A DNA stretch of 64,000 nucleotides from Pseudomonas putida (GTDB lineage Bacteria; Pseudomonadota; Gammaproteobacteria; Pseudomonadales; Pseudomonadaceae): positions 558,001 to 622,000 of the forward strand of contig NZ_JANHLC010000001.1 of the NCBI RefSeq assembly GCF_028682395.1, in the 5' to 3' direction. Below the pieces are notes generated by a model. The model was given only the letters and a program-made list of their open reading frames with translations. It was not told the origin of the DNA and did no database searches. Positions within the stretch are counted from its first letter, which is position 1. Each line of letters starts with the position of its first letter. A program made the position numbers and the translations under genes. Shown one piece after another: positions 54,360 through 63,810 of the stretch.

Positions 54360-56651
54360 ATGAAGAAGCTGTGTTTGCTGGGCCTTCTTGTCAGCCTGGC
54401 CAGTCATCCGATCCTGGCCGCGACCACCCAGGTCCCTCTCGCCGACAAGGACGCCTTTGTCAGCAACCTGCTGAAGCAGATGACCCTTGAAGAAAAGATC
54501 GGCCAGTTGCGCCTGATCAGTATCGGCCCGGAAATGCCCCGGGAAATGATTCGCAAGGAAATCGCCGCGGGCAATATCGGCGGCACCTTCAACTCCATCA
54601 CCCGTCCCGAGAACCGGCCGATGCAGGATGCGGCCATGCGCAGCCGCCTGAAGATCCCGATGTTCTTCGCCTATGACGTGATCCACGGCCATCGGACCAT
54701 TTTCCCCATCAGCCTGGCCCTGGCCTCGAGCTGGGACATGGACGCCATCGGCCGCAGTGGCCGTATCGCCGCCCGCGAGGCCAGCGCCGACAGCCTCGAC
54801 ATCACCTTCGCGCCCATGGTCGATATCTCCCGCGACCCGCGCTGGGGCCGTACTTCCGAGGGCTTTGGCGAAGACACCTACCTGGTCTCGCGCATCGCCA
54901 AGGTGATGGTCAAGGCCTACCAGGGCGACGCGCCCAGCAATGCCGACAGCATCATGGCCAGTGTCAAGCACTTCGCCCTGTATGGTGCGGTCGAAGGCGG
55001 CCGCGACTACAACACCGTGGACATGAGCCCGGTGAAAATGTACCAGGACTACCTGCCGCCCTACCGCGCCGCCATCGACGCCGGTGCCGGCGGAGTCATG
55101 GTCGCGCTGAACTCGATCAACGGCGTGCCGGCCACCGCCAACACCTGGCTGATGAACGACCTGCTGCGCAAGGAGTGGGGCTTCAAGGGCCTGGTGGTCA
55201 GCGACCACGGGGCCATCTTCGAGCTGATCAAGCACGGGGTCGCCAAGGACGGGCGCGAAGCCGCCAAGCTGGCGATCAAGGCCGGCATCGACATGAGCAT
55301 GAACGACACGCTCTACAACAAGGAACTGCCGGGGTTGCTCAAGTCCGGCGAGATCCAGCAGGCCGATATCGACAATGCCGTGCGTGAAGTACTCGCCGCC
55401 AAGTACGACATGGGCCTGTTCGCGGACCCGTACCGCCGTATCGGCAAGGCCGAGGACGATCCGGCCGACACCAATGCAGAAAGCCGCCTGCACCGGGCCG
55501 AGGCCCGCGATGTGGCCAAGCGCAGCCTGGTGTTGTTGAAAAACCAGAACGACACCCTGCCGCTGCGCAAGGCCGCGAAAATCGCCCTGGTCGGCCCCCT
55601 GGCCAAGGCGCCTATCGACATGATGGGCAGTTGGGCCGCCGCTGGCGTACCGGCCCAGTCGGTCACCCTGTTCGACGGTATGAGCCGGGCCCTGGGCGAT
55701 AAAAACCCGTTGATCTATGCCCGGGGCGCAAACATCACGGACGACCCGAAAATCCTCGGCTACCTCAACTTCCTCAACTTCGATGCCCCGGAAGTGGTCG
55801 ACGATCCGCGCTCGGCCCAGGTGCTGATCGACGAGGCCGTCAAGGCCGCCCAGCAAGCCGACGTGATCGTGGCCGCCGTTGGCGAATCACGCGGCATGTC
55901 CCACGAGTCGTCCAGCCGCACCGACCTGAATATCCCGGGCAACCAGCGCGAGTTGATCCGTGCCCTGAAAGCCACCGGCAAGCCGCTGGTGCTGGTGCTG
56001 ATGAATGGCCGGCCGCTGTCGATTCTCGAAGAGCACGAACAGGCCGACGCGATCCTGGAAACCTGGTTCAGCGGCACCGAGGGCGGCAACGCCATCGCCG
56101 ACGTGCTGTTCGGCGACTACAACCCATCCGGCAAGCTGCCAATCAGCTTCCCTCGCTCGGTTGGACAAATACCGACCTACTACAACCACCTGAGCATCGG
56201 CCGGCCGTTTACCCCGGGCAAGCCGGGCAACTACACCTCGCAGTATTTCGACGACACCACCGGGCCCCTTTACCCATTCGGCTACGGCCTGAGCTATACC
56301 CAGTTCAGTCTCTCGGACATGGCCCTGTCGGCGACCACCCTGAGCAAGACCGGCAAGCTCGACGCCAGTGTGATCGTGAAAAACACCGGTAAGCGCGCTG
56401 GCGAAACGGTGGTGCAGCTGTATATCCAGGACGTGACCGGCTCGATGATTCGTCCGATCAAAGAGCTGAAGAACTTCCAGAAAGTCATGCTCAAGGCCGG
56501 TGAAGCGAAAGCCGTTCACTTCACCATCGAGGAGAACGACCTGAAGTTCTACAACACCCAGCTCAAGTTCGCGGCCGAGCCGGGCACCTTCAATGTGCAG
56601 ATCGGCCTCGACTCGGCGGATGTCCAGCAGCAGAGCTTCGAACTGCTCTAG
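54360..56651 (+). CDS. bglX: Periplasmic beta-glucosidase (GH3)
   Basis: 763 residues. Signal peptide MKKLCLLGLLVSLASHPILA, GH3 N-domain with HGHRTIFPISLALASSWD and the nucleophile Asp282 in GLVVSDHGAI, GH3 C-domain with RSLVLLKNQNDTLPL, and a C-terminal fibronectin-III-like domain (GYGLSYTQFSLSD ... KRAGETVVQLYIQD). Matches BglX (765 residues), which cleaves beta-glucosides in the periplasm, possibly involved in recycling osmoregulated glucans. A hairpin at 56664-56695 follows. Alone in its transcript. Confidence 0.95.
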   Translation: MKKLCLLGLLVSLASHPILAATTQVPLADKDAFVSNLLKQMTLEEKIGQLRLISIGPEMPREMIRKEIAAGNIGGTFNSITRPENRPMQDAAMRSRLKIPMFFAYDVIHGHRTIFPISLALASSWDMDAIGRSGRIAAREASADSLDITFAPMVDISRDPRWGRTSEGFGEDTYLVSRIAKVMVKAYQGDAPSNADSIMASVKHFALYGAVEGGRDYNTVDMSPVKMYQDYLPPYRAAIDAGAGGVMVALNSINGVPATANTWLMNDLLRKEWGFKGLVVSDHGAIFELIKHGVAKDGREAAKLAIKAGIDMSMNDTLYNKELPGLLKSGEIQQADIDNAVREVLAAKYDMGLFADPYRRIGKAEDDPADTNAESRLHRAEARDVAKRSLVLLKNQNDTLPLRKAAKIALVGPLAKAPIDMMGSWAAAGVPAQSVTLFDGMSRALGDKNPLIYARGANITDDPKILGYLNFLNFDAPEVVDDPRSAQVLIDEAVKAAQQADVIVAAVGESRGMSHESSSRTDLNIPGNQRELIRALKATGKPLVLVLMNGRPLSILEEHEQADAILETWFSGTEGGNAIADVLFGDYNPSGKLPISFPRSVGQIPTYYNHLSIGRPFTPGKPGNYTSQYFDDTTGPLYPFGYGLSYTQFSLSDMALSATTLSKTGKLDASVIVKNTGKRAGETVVQLYIQDVTGSMIRPIKELKNFQKVMLKAGEAKAVHFTIEENDLKFYNTQLKFAAEPGTFNVQIGLDSADVQQQSFELL

Positions 56652-56663
56652 GCCAAAGCCCTG

Positions 56664-56695
56664 CGAGCGCGCCAGCGGCCCTGCTGACGCGCTCG
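56664..56695 (+). terminator. Hairpin after bglX
   Basis: CGAGCGCG and CGCGCTCG arms with an inner CAGC/GCTG pairing. No T tract, so a weak or factor-dependent terminator. Confidence 0.5.
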
Positions 56696-56756
56696 ATACA
56701 GGTCAGCGGGCGGCCATGCTATCTTGCCCGCCCCTGCCCAATCTGTTGTTCCTTGC

Positions 56757-58526
56757 ATGCAGCCTACGCCCCGCACCCTGCGTCTCACCCTCTTTTCCCT
56801 GCTGATCCTGGCCGGTGCACTGCTGGCCGGTGGCTGGGCCATGCGCCAGGCCGAGCGGCACAGCCTGGAAGACGAGGCCGCGCGCAGCACCGAGCAACTA
56901 GCACTCTATGCGAACTCGCTGCACACCCTGATCGAGCGTTATCGCGCCCTGCCCTCGGTACTCGCCCTCGACCCGCAGTTTATCGAAGCCCTGCGCGGGT
57001 CGATCAGTCCTGACCTGCAAAAGAACCTGAACCTGAAACTGGAACGCATCAACGGCGCCGCCCAGTCCTCCACCCTGGAGTTGCTCGACCGTGATGGCCT
57101 GGCCGTGGCGGCCAGTAACTGGCGTCTGCCCAGCAGCTATGTCGGCAATAACTACGGTTTTCGCCCCTACTTCAGCCAGACCCGTACCGAAGGCAACGGG
57201 CGTTTCTTCGCGGTGGGCGTCACCACTGGCATCCCCGGCTACTTCCTGTCCAGCGCGGTGACCGACGAGCATGGCGAGTTTCTCGGTGCCATGGTGGTCA
57301 AGCTCGAGTTCCCCGAACTGGAGCGTGAATGGCGCCAGGGCAGCGATATCCTGCTGGTCAGCGACGCACGCGGCATCGTATTTATCGCCAACCAGCCCGG
57401 CTGGCGCTATCGGGAATTGCAGCCACTGTCCCCAAGCGATCTCGCCGAGCTGGACCGGACCCGTCAGTACGATCGCCAGCCTCTGAGCCCGCTTGCACAC
57501 CGTGAACTGCGCCGTTTCGACGACAGCAGCCGACTGATGCACGTCGAAGGCCCGGACGGCGCCGCGAACTACCTCTGGGAATCCCTGCCGCTGGCCGCCG
57601 AAGGCTGGACCCTGCACTTGCTGCGCCGCCCACAGAACGCCGCGCAAGACAGCCGCAATGCCGCGCTCGCGGCGGTGGGCCTATGGCTGGCCCTGGTGTT
57701 TCTCGGGTTGTTTCTCAACCAGCGCTGGCGCCTGGCCCGTCTGCGCCAGCATAGCCGCGAAGAACTGGAACGCCTGGTCGAAGCGCGCACCCGCGAGCTG
57801 CGCACCGCCCAGGAAGGCCTGGTGCAATCGGCAAAACTGGCGGCTCTGGGGCAGATGTCCGCGGCCCTGGCCCATGAAATCAGCCAGCCACTGACCGCCC
57901 AACGCATGCAACTGGCCACCCTGCGCCTGCTGCTCGACCACGGACGGATCGACGCCGCCTACGAAGCACTGGGGCCACTGGAGCAAATGCTGGCACGCAT
58001 GGCCGCCCTGACCGGGCACCTGAAAACCTATGCCCGCAAAAGCCCCAGCGGCTTGCGCGAACGCATCGACCTGGCAAACGTGGTCGACCAGTCACTGGAC
58101 CTCCTGGGGCCACGGCTACGCGACGAGCATGTCAGCGTGTCCCTGCACCTGACTCGCCCGGCCTGGGTCCATGGCGATGCGATTCGCCTCGAACAGGTGC
58201 TGATCAACCTGCTGCGCAACGCCCTCGACGCCATGGCCAATACGCCGAACAAGCGGCTGACGATCCGTATCGAGGCCGATCAGCAACTCTGGCATCTCAG
58301 CGTTACCGACAATGGCAGCGGAATCGCCGACGAACATCTGCCCCATGTCTTCGATCCCTTTTTCACCACCAAGCCGGTAGGCGAAGGACTCGGTCTGGGC
58401 CTGGCCGTGTCCTATGCCATCGTCCATGAACTGAGCGGACGCCTGGTGGCCAGCAACGGTCCGGAGGGCGCAATCTTCACCCTGACCCTGCCCATTGCCG
58501 TGGAGGTCACATGCTCAACCACGTGA
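56757..58526 (+). CDS. mifS: DctB-type sensor histidine kinase, MifS-like
   Basis: 589 residues. Membrane helices at about 10-30 and 303-325 enclose a Cache-type periplasmic domain with the DctB-like [15 protein letters not shown] and [19 protein letters not shown] motifs. Then a coiled coil, HisKA with [18 protein letters not shown] (His373) and a full ATPase domain ([37 protein letters not shown]). Likely senses a dicarboxylate; by neighbour it should be alpha-ketoglutarate, as in the MifS/MifR pair of P. aeruginosa. Overlaps the regulator gene by 16 bases. Confidence 0.88.
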   Translation: MQPTPRTLRLTLFSLLILAGALLAGGWAMRQAERHSLEDEAARSTEQLALYANSLHTLIERYRALPSVLALDPQFIEALRGSISPDLQKNLNLKLERINGAAQSSTLELLDRDGLAVAASNWRLPSSYVGNNYGFRPYFSQTRTEGNGRFFAVGVTTGIPGYFLSSAVTDEHGEFLGAMVVKLEFPELEREWRQGSDILLVSDARGIVFIANQPGWRYRELQPLSPSDLAELDRTRQYDRQPLSPLAHRELRRFDDSSRLMHVEGPDGAANYLWESLPLAAEGWTLHLLRRPQNAAQDSRNAALAAVGLWLALVFLGLFLNQRWRLARLRQHSREELERLVEARTRELRTAQEGLVQSAKLAALGQMSAALAHEISQPLTAQRMQLATLRLLLDHGRIDAAYEALGPLEQMLARMAALTGHLKTYARKSPSGLRERIDLANVVDQSLDLLGPRLRDEHVSVSLHLTRPAWVHGDAIRLEQVLINLLRNALDAMANTPNKRLTIRIEADQQLWHLSVTDNGSGIADEHLPHVFDPFFTTKPVGEGLGLGLAVSYAIVHELSGRLVASNGPEGAIFTLTLPIAVEVTCSTT

Positions 58527-59845
58527 TGGTCGTCGATGACGAAGCTGGTATCCGCAGCGCAGTGCAGCAATGGCTGAGCCTGTCCGGCTTCGACGTCCAG
58601 CTGTTCAGCCGCGCCGAGGACTGTCTGGGCGCATTGCCGGAACATTTTCCCGGGGTGATTCTCAGCGATGTGCGTATGCCGGGAATCAGTGGGCTGGAGC
58701 TGCTGGGACGCCTGCAAGCCTTCGACGCCGACCTGCCGGTGATCCTGCTGACCGGCCACGGCGACGTGCCCATGGCGGTGGAAGCCATGCGTGACGGTGC
58801 TTATGATTTTCTCGAAAAACCCTTCAGCCCCGATGCCCTGCTGGTCAGCCTGCGCCGGGCCCTGGACAAACGCCGGCTGGTCCTGGAAAACCGCCGCCTG
58901 CATCGCCTGGCCGACTCGCGGACGCGGATCGAGGCCAGCCTGCTCGGCGTTTCCCGCGGCTTGCAGACCCTGCGCCGGCAAGTCCTCGACCTGGCCAGCG
59001 TGCCGGTCAATGTCTTGCTGCGCGGCGAAACCGGCAGCGGCAAGGAACTGGTCGCCCGCTGCCTGCACGATTTCGGCCCACGCAGCGCCCGGCCGTTTGT
59101 CGCCCTGAACTGCGCGGCCATCCCCGAGCAATTGTTCGAAGCCGAACTCTTTGGCCATGAAAGCGGCGCCTTTACCGGCGCCCAAGGCAAGCGGATCGGC
59201 AAGCTGGAATACGCCCATGGCGGCACGCTGTTTCTCGATGAAATCGAAAGCCTGCCACTGGCCCAGCAAGCCAAGCTGCTGCGGGTGCTGCAAGAGCAGA
59301 AGATAGAACGCCTGGGCTCGAACCAGAGTATCGCCGTGGATCTGCGCATCATTGCCGCGACCAAGCCCGACCTGCTCGAAGAAGCCCGGGCCGGGCGTTT
59401 TCGCGAAGACCTGGCCTATCGCCTGAATGTCGCCGAACTGCGCCTGCCGGCCTTGCGCGAACGGCGCGAAGATATCCCGCTGTTGTACGAGCACTTTGCC
59501 CAGGCCGCCGCCGAGCGCCTGGGGCGTCGTTACCAGCCCCTCAGCGGCGCCCAACTGGCGCAGCTCCTGAGCCATGACTGGCCGGGCAATGTCCGCGAAC
59601 TGGCCAATACCGCCGAGCGCCGAGTGCTGGGCCTGGAAGAACCGCTGCCAGAACACCTTGAATCGGGACAGTCCCTGGCGGCCCAGCAGGAGGCCTTCGA
59701 GGTGCAATGCCTGCGCGCGGCCATGACTCGGCATCAGGGCGACATCAAGGCCGTGCTGGCCGAACTGCAACTGCCGCGGCGTACCTTCAACGAAAAAATG
59801 CAACGCCATGGGCTGACGCGGGAAATGTTTCTCCAGGAACAGTGA
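58511..59845 (+). CDS. mifR: NtrC-type sigma-54 response regulator, MifR-like
   Basis: 444 residues. Receiver domain 1-120 with phospho-acceptor Asp53 in LSDVRMPG; AAA+ domain with Walker A GETGSGKE at 172-179, GAFTGA at 219-224 (sigma-54 contact) and LFLDEIESLPLAQQAKLLRVLQE; C-terminal HTH (LRAAMTRHQGDIKAVLAELQLPRRTFNEKMQ). It activates sigma-54 promoters when phosphorylated; a strong one lies upstream of the next gene. GGAGGTCAC precedes the ATG inside the kinase gene. Confidence 0.93.
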   Translation: MLNHVMVVDDEAGIRSAVQQWLSLSGFDVQLFSRAEDCLGALPEHFPGVILSDVRMPGISGLELLGRLQAFDADLPVILLTGHGDVPMAVEAMRDGAYDFLEKPFSPDALLVSLRRALDKRRLVLENRRLHRLADSRTRIEASLLGVSRGLQTLRRQVLDLASVPVNVLLRGETGSGKELVARCLHDFGPRSARPFVALNCAAIPEQLFEAELFGHESGAFTGAQGKRIGKLEYAHGGTLFLDEIESLPLAQQAKLLRVLQEQKIERLGSNQSIAVDLRIIAATKPDLLEEARAGRFREDLAYRLNVAELRLPALRERREDIPLLYEHFAQAAAERLGRRYQPLSGAQLAQLLSHDWPGNVRELANTAERRVLGLEEPLPEHLESGQSLAAQQEAFEVQCLRAAMTRHQGDIKAVLAELQLPRRTFNEKMQRHGLTREMFLQEQ

Positions 59846-60099
59846 GTGATACCCGCCACTCCCGCCCTCCCGTAGGAGCGCGTTGACGGCCAGGCGCTTC
59901 GTCAAAATCGCCAACAAGCTCGTCACCGATGATCGGCGGATTCTTGCCTATGGATTTTTTATAATCAGCGGTTTTTTGCTTAACCCACTGACAAAACCCT
60001 TCTAGACCGGGCCTTCAGCGCCTGGCACGGCTCCTGCTATTACCCCGCCAGGTTGCGTTTCGGCGCGCTCCACAACAACAAATAATCGAAGGATCCGTC
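59846..60099. other. Regulatory region before the permease
   Basis: About 250 bases between the regulator and the permease genes. A partial REP unit (GTAGGAGCG near 59873), a small palindrome CCGAT-G-ATCGG near 59927, an AT-rich patch (ATTTTTTATAAT) and the sigma-54 promoter are found here. Enhancer sites for the NtrC-type regulator should lie in it. Confidence 0.6.
60022..60038 (+). promoter_or_regulatory. Sigma-54 (RpoN) promoter of the permease gene
   Basis: CTGGCACGGCTCCTGCT at 60022-60038 matches the -24/-12 consensus YTGGCACGrNNNTTGCW in all fixed positions but one (C for T before TGC), with correct GG-GC spacing. It lies 62 bases upstream of the permease ATG and 180 bases downstream of the NtrC-type regulator gene. 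Confidence 0.88.
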
Positions 60100-61422
60100 A
60101 TGGATAACTCCCAAACCCTGCCTGCTGGGTCGGCGGTTGCGCCTGCTGCGCAAAAAACCACCGCCAGCCGCCTCAAATCGATCTTCAGTGGTTCCGTCGG
60201 CAATATGGTCGAGTGGTACGACTGGTACGTCTACGCCGCATTCTCGCTGTACTTCGCCAAAGTCTTCTTCCCCCAGGGCGATACCACGGCTCAACTGTTG
60301 AACACCGCCGCGATCTTCGCCGTGGGCTTCCTGATGCGCCCGATCGGTGGCTGGCTGATGGGGCTCTACGCCGACCGCAAGGGCCGCAAGGCCGCCTTGA
60401 TGGTATCGGTGCTGTTGATGTGCTTCGGCTCGTTGATCATTGCCCTGACTCCTGGCTATGAAACCATCGGCGTCGGAGCCCCCATCCTGCTGGTCGTGGC
60501 GCGCCTGCTGCAGGGCCTGTCGGTCGGCGGCGAGTACGGCACCTCGGCCACCTACCTGAGCGAGATGGCGACCAAGGAACGTCGCGGCTTCTTCTCCAGC
60601 TTCCAGTACGTGACCCTGATTTCCGGCCAGCTCATCGCGCTGGCGGTGCTGATTATCCTGCAACAGACCTTGACCACTGAGCAGTTGCACAGCTGGGGCT
60701 GGCGGATCCCGTTTGCCATCGGTGCACTGTGCGCGGTCGTCGCCTTGTACCTACGACGCGGCATGGAAGAAACCGAGTCGTTCACCCAGAAGAAGGACAA
60801 GCCCAAGGAAAGCCTGATGCGCACCCTGATGCGCCATCCCAAGGAGTTGATGACCGTGGTCGGCCTGACCATGGGCGGCACCCTGGCTTTCTACACCTAC
60901 ACCACCTACATGCAGAAATACCTGGTGAACACGGTCGGCATGAGCATTTCCGACTCGACCACCATCTCGGCAGCCACGTTGTTCCTGTTCATGTGCATTC
61001 AGCCACTGGTCGGCGCCCTTTCGGACAAGATTGGCCGGCGACCGATCCTGATCGCCTTCGGCGTGCTCGGTACCCTGTTCACCGTGCCGATCCTCACCAC
61101 CCTGCACACCATCGAAACCTGGTGGGGCGCGTTCTTCCTGATCATGGCGGCGCTGATCATCGTCAGTGGCTACACCTCGATCAACGCCGTGGTGAAAGCC
61201 GAGCTGTTCCCCACCGAGATCCGTGCGCTGGGCGTCGGCCTGCCGTATGCCCTGACCGTCTCGATCTTTGGCGGCACGGCCGAATACGTCGCGCTGTGGT
61301 TCAAGAGCGTGGGCCTGGAAACCGGCTACTACTGGTATGTCACGGCGTGTATTGCCTGTTCGCTACTGGTCTACGTGACCATGAAGGACACCCGCAAGCA
61401 CTCGCGTATCGAGACCGACTAA
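60100..61422 (+). CDS. MFS alpha-ketoglutarate permease, KgtP/PcaT-like
   Basis: 440 residues with 12 membrane helices of the metabolite:H+ symporter family. GNMVEWYDWYVYAAFSLYFAKVFFPQGD, the loop 2-3 motif GLYADRKGRKAALM and SVGGEYGTSATYLSE are those of KgtP-like carriers. It should import alpha-ketoglutarate (2-oxoglutarate) with protons. A sigma-54 promoter lies upstream and the MifS/MifR-like pair is adjacent, matching the MifR control of the alpha-ketoglutarate carrier in P. aeruginosa, where the genes are apart. Substrate is inferred from this. Confidence 0.9.
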   Translation: MDNSQTLPAGSAVAPAAQKTTASRLKSIFSGSVGNMVEWYDWYVYAAFSLYFAKVFFPQGDTTAQLLNTAAIFAVGFLMRPIGGWLMGLYADRKGRKAALMVSVLLMCFGSLIIALTPGYETIGVGAPILLVVARLLQGLSVGGEYGTSATYLSEMATKERRGFFSSFQYVTLISGQLIALAVLIILQQTLTTEQLHSWGWRIPFAIGALCAVVALYLRRGMEETESFTQKKDKPKESLMRTLMRHPKELMTVVGLTMGGTLAFYTYTTYMQKYLVNTVGMSISDSTTISAATLFLFMCIQPLVGALSDKIGRRPILIAFGVLGTLFTVPILTTLHTIETWWGAFFLIMAALIIVSGYTSINAVVKAELFPTEIRALGVGLPYALTVSIFGGTAEYVALWFKSVGLETGYYWYVTACIACSLLVYVTMKDTRKHSRIETD

Positions 61423-61433
61423 GCGATACAAAA

Positions 61434-61462
61434 ACGCACCGGACGGCAACGTCACGGTGCGT
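61434..61462 (+). terminator. Hairpin after the permease gene
   Basis: ACGCACCG/CGGTGCGT arms with 13-base loop directly after an A run; no T tract, so termination is uncertain. Confidence 0.5.
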
Positions 61463-61478
61463 ACTCTGCATGCAGGAT

Positions 61479-61503
61479 CATGGACAGGCGCCGCCTGTCC
61501 ATG
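61479..61503 (-). terminator. 25-base near-perfect palindrome after the DUF347 gene
   Basis: CATGGACAGGCG-C-CGCCTGTCCATG: 12-base arms around a single C, six bases from the DUF347 stop. No T tract; a stable 3' hairpin. Confidence 0.55.
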
Positions 61504-61508
61504 TCGCC

Positions 61509-62264
61509 TTAGGAAAGCTGTCCAGCCATCTGCCGCGCATTGCGGCCCTTGTAATACGCCGCCCCGGCGATCATTGCCAGCAAAACCCCCGCCAATACCG
61601 CCGACGAGCCAATGGTGCCGAAATCCAGCCCACCCTTTTCCAGGGGCTTGGTCAGGAAGTCACCCAGGGTTGCGCCGAACGGCCGCGTCAGCACAAAGGC
61701 CAGCCAGAACAGCAGCACTCCCGGAATGCGCGTGAAGTAACGCGCCAGGGCCACGACCGCGATGGTCGAACCGATCAGCAATGCACCGCCGGCAAAACCC
61801 AGCCCGGAATCATCGGCCAGGTAGTCGCCCAGTGCCGTACCCAGAGTGTTGGAAATCAGGATCGCCATCCAATAGAACATCTCCCCACGAAAACCGCGGA
61901 TCCGGGTGACGTTCAATGTCTCGCCACTCCAGCGCCAGGCGGCAAAGATCGCCAGCAGAATCGCAATCAGCACCAACGAACCGGTGGCATAGCCCAGGCC
62001 CAGGGTACGGTCCATAAAGTCCGACAGGGTGGTGCCCGCAGTGCTGGTCGACAGGATCACGATCCAGTAGAGCACTGGGTTATAGCCCTTGGAAAACAGC
62101 TGCAATACCAGGGTAAAGACAAACACGGCGAGCAGGATCAGCGAGCTGATGGCGTAGCCGACATTCAGGGTCATCGACAGCAGATCGCCGGCGGTTTCAC
62201 CCAGGGTGGTGGCGCAGATCTTCATGATCCAGAACGCCAGGGTGATCGAGGGAAGTTTGTTCAT
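61509..62264 (-). CDS. DUF347 (COG4705) fourfold-repeat membrane protein
   Basis: 251 residues, about eight membrane helices. The motif T-x-G-x-x-x-x-D repeats four times: TTLGETAGDLLSM, STAGTTLSDFMDR, NTLGTALGDYLAD and RPFGATLGDFLTK, each followed by a GxGYA/GxGFA helix. That is the DUF347 repeat of the COG4705 family. Four Asp/Thr sites in the membrane suggest an ion or small-molecule path, but none is proven. I start at ATG 62264 (GGAG upstream); the longer frame is less supported. Single gene. Confidence 0.85.
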   Translation of the reverse strand: MNKLPSITLAFWIMKICATTLGETAGDLLSMTLNVGYAISSLILLAVFVFTLVLQLFSKGYNPVLYWIVILSTSTAGTTLSDFMDRTLGLGYATGSLVLIAILLAIFAAWRWSGETLNVTRIRGFRGEMFYWMAILISNTLGTALGDYLADDSGLGFAGGALLIGSTIAVVALARYFTRIPGVLLFWLAFVLTRPFGATLGDFLTKPLEKGGLDFGTIGSSAVLAGVLLAMIAGAAYYKGRNARQMAGQLS

Positions 62265-62669
62265 CGCGTGCAAGACTCCAGGCTTGGCATTGGCTGATTG
62301 CCAGGTCATACGCCTGGCCGCCGGGAGATTGCGGGCCGATGGGTGAAAAATCGGTGAGGCACATATGAAAAATGCGTATCACTCTTATCGCCAAACCATT
62401 AGCGGTATTAATGGCTGCTTAACCCCGGCGCCCTTTAATACAACAAGGTAGGCAAGAGCGGTTTGGGCAATGGCCGACTCTACCTGCAACCGTGCAGCGT
62501 TCGGCGCCTACAACAACCAGCCCGACTTCAGAAATAAGCACTTTGCACGCCTAATACATCGATATATTTGATATTCATAAGCATTTATTTGCGCTTTTTT
62601 ATCAAATTTATCGGCGTAGAGTTCACTCCATACCCACTGCACAACCCACTACGCACCAGGAGCCTCACC
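62265..62669. other. Intergenic region upstream of the repeat protein
   Basis: About 400 bases, AT-rich between 62530 and 62620 (TCGATATATTTGATATTCAT). It contains the divergent promoters of the DUF347 gene and the repeat-protein gene; no gene or strong structure is visible. Confidence 0.4.
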
Positions 62670-63005
62670 ATGAAAACCCGTCTGATTCTTGCCCTGACCC
62701 TTTCCGTACTGGCTGCCAATACCTTTGCCGCCGATGGCTTCGAACGCACCCGTTCCGCAAGCTTTGCCGAGAACGGTTCGGACCGCACCGGTTCCGCCGC
62801 CTTCGCCGAAGACGGCGCCAGCCGTACCCAGTCCGCAACCTTCGCTGAAGACGGCTCCGACCGCACCCACTCCGCGACCTTCGCTGAAGACGGCTCCGAC
62901 CGCACCCACTCCGCGACCTTCGCTGAAGACGGTTCTGATCGCACCCAGTCTGCAACCTTTGCCGCAGACGGTTCCGATCGCACGGGGGCCAGCCACCTTG
63001 GCTAA
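62670..63005 (+). CDS. Secreted protein of 13-residue tandem repeats
   Basis: 111 residues. Signal peptide MKTRLILALTLSVLAANTFA, then one partial and six full repeats of consensus SATFAEDGSDRT(H/Q/G), ending GASHLG. Identical units at DNA level (39 bases) in the middle show recent expansion. The unit is acidic and hydrophilic, with a D-G-S-D-R-T turn that could bind cations such as calcium, though this is a guess. I recall similar proteins annotated 'phage infection protein' in pseudomonads without evidence. CAGGAGCCTCACC precedes the ATG. Terminator follows. Confidence 0.82.
   Translation: MKTRLILALTLSVLAANTFAADGFERTRSASFAENGSDRTGSAAFAEDGASRTQSATFAEDGSDRTHSATFAEDGSDRTHSATFAEDGSDRTQSATFAADGSDRTGASHLG
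62748..62990 (+). repeat. 39-base tandem coding repeats
   Basis: About six 39-base units encode the 13-residue repeats; units three and four are nearly identical (GACGGCTCCGACCGCACCCA). Not spaced like CRISPR and translated in frame. Confidence 0.85.
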
Positions 63006-63023
63006 CACCCTCGCCACACGCGC

Positions 63024-63050
63024 AACCCGGCTTCGGCCGGGTTTATTTTT
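63024..63050 (+). terminator. Terminator after the repeat-protein gene
   Basis: AACCCGGC-TTCG-GCCGGGTT stem with UUCG loop, followed by TATTTTT. Confidence 0.9.
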
Positions 63051-63180
63051 GCCTGGCGCGCAGGTCAGCCTTCGCCAGCCAGCGTGCGCCTACGGTGAGC
63101 GATCGAGGTGGGGTCGCAATTGAACGAACGGACACGCAGAATAGCCGCCGTCATTTTTGATTTTTTCTGTGGAATTGTTC

Positions 63181-63810
63181 ATGTCCGACGCTATCCATTT
63201 CTACGAACCCAGCAAAGGCCACGGCCTGCCCCATGACCCGTTCAATGCCATCGTCGGCCCCCGGCCGATTGGCTGGATTTCGTCCCAGGATGCGCAAGGC
63301 CGCCTGAACCTGGCGCCCTACAGCTTCTTCAACGCGTTCAACTACATTCCGCCGATCATCGGCTTCTCCAGCGTCGGCCGCAAAGACAGCCTGAACAACA
63401 TCGAACAGACCGGCGAATTCGCCTGGAACCTGGCCACCCGGCCCCTGGCCGAAGCCATGAACCAGAGCTGTGCCGCCGTGGCGCCAGAAGTCGATGAGTT
63501 CCAGCTGGCCGGCCTGACGCCCGCCGCTTCGCGGCTCATCCAGGTGCCACGTGTGGCCGAGAGCCCGGTGTCCTTCGAATGCAAGGTCACGCAGATCATC
63601 CAGTTGCAGCGCGCCGACCAAACACTGGTGCCGAGCTGGCTCATACTCGGTGAGGTGGTAGCGGTGCATATCGCCCAGTGGCTGCTCAAGGACGGGATCT
63701 ACGATACCGCCGCTGCCGAACCCATCCTGCGCGGCGGCGGGCCAGCGGATTATTTCCAACTGGGCCCCGAAGCGCTGTTCAAGATGCACCGTCCACAGGT
63801 GGCTAAATAA
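63181..63810 (+). CDS. Flavin reductase family (FMN-binding split-barrel) protein
   Basis: 209 residues. FNAIVGPRPIGWISSQDAQGRLNLAPYSFFNAFNYIPPIIGFSS, then EFAWNLATRPLAEAMNQS, show the FMN-binding flavin-reductase-like fold (DIM6/NTAB). Most relatives reduce flavins or act as partners of monooxygenases; the substrate here is unknown. ATG 63181 is the start; the longer frame lacks support. Its stop overlaps the convergent gene at the window edge by eight bases. Confidence 0.88.
   Translation: MSDAIHFYEPSKGHGLPHDPFNAIVGPRPIGWISSQDAQGRLNLAPYSFFNAFNYIPPIIGFSSVGRKDSLNNIEQTGEFAWNLATRPLAEAMNQSCAAVAPEVDEFQLAGLTPAASRLIQVPRVAESPVSFECKVTQIIQLQRADQTLVPSWLILGEVVAVHIAQWLLKDGIYDTAAAEPILRGGGPADYFQLGPEALFKMHRPQVAK

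Noticed and set aside
62748..62990. Regular 39-base repeats as a possible CRISPR array
   Set aside because: Repeats are contiguous without spacers and translate in frame into a secreted protein.
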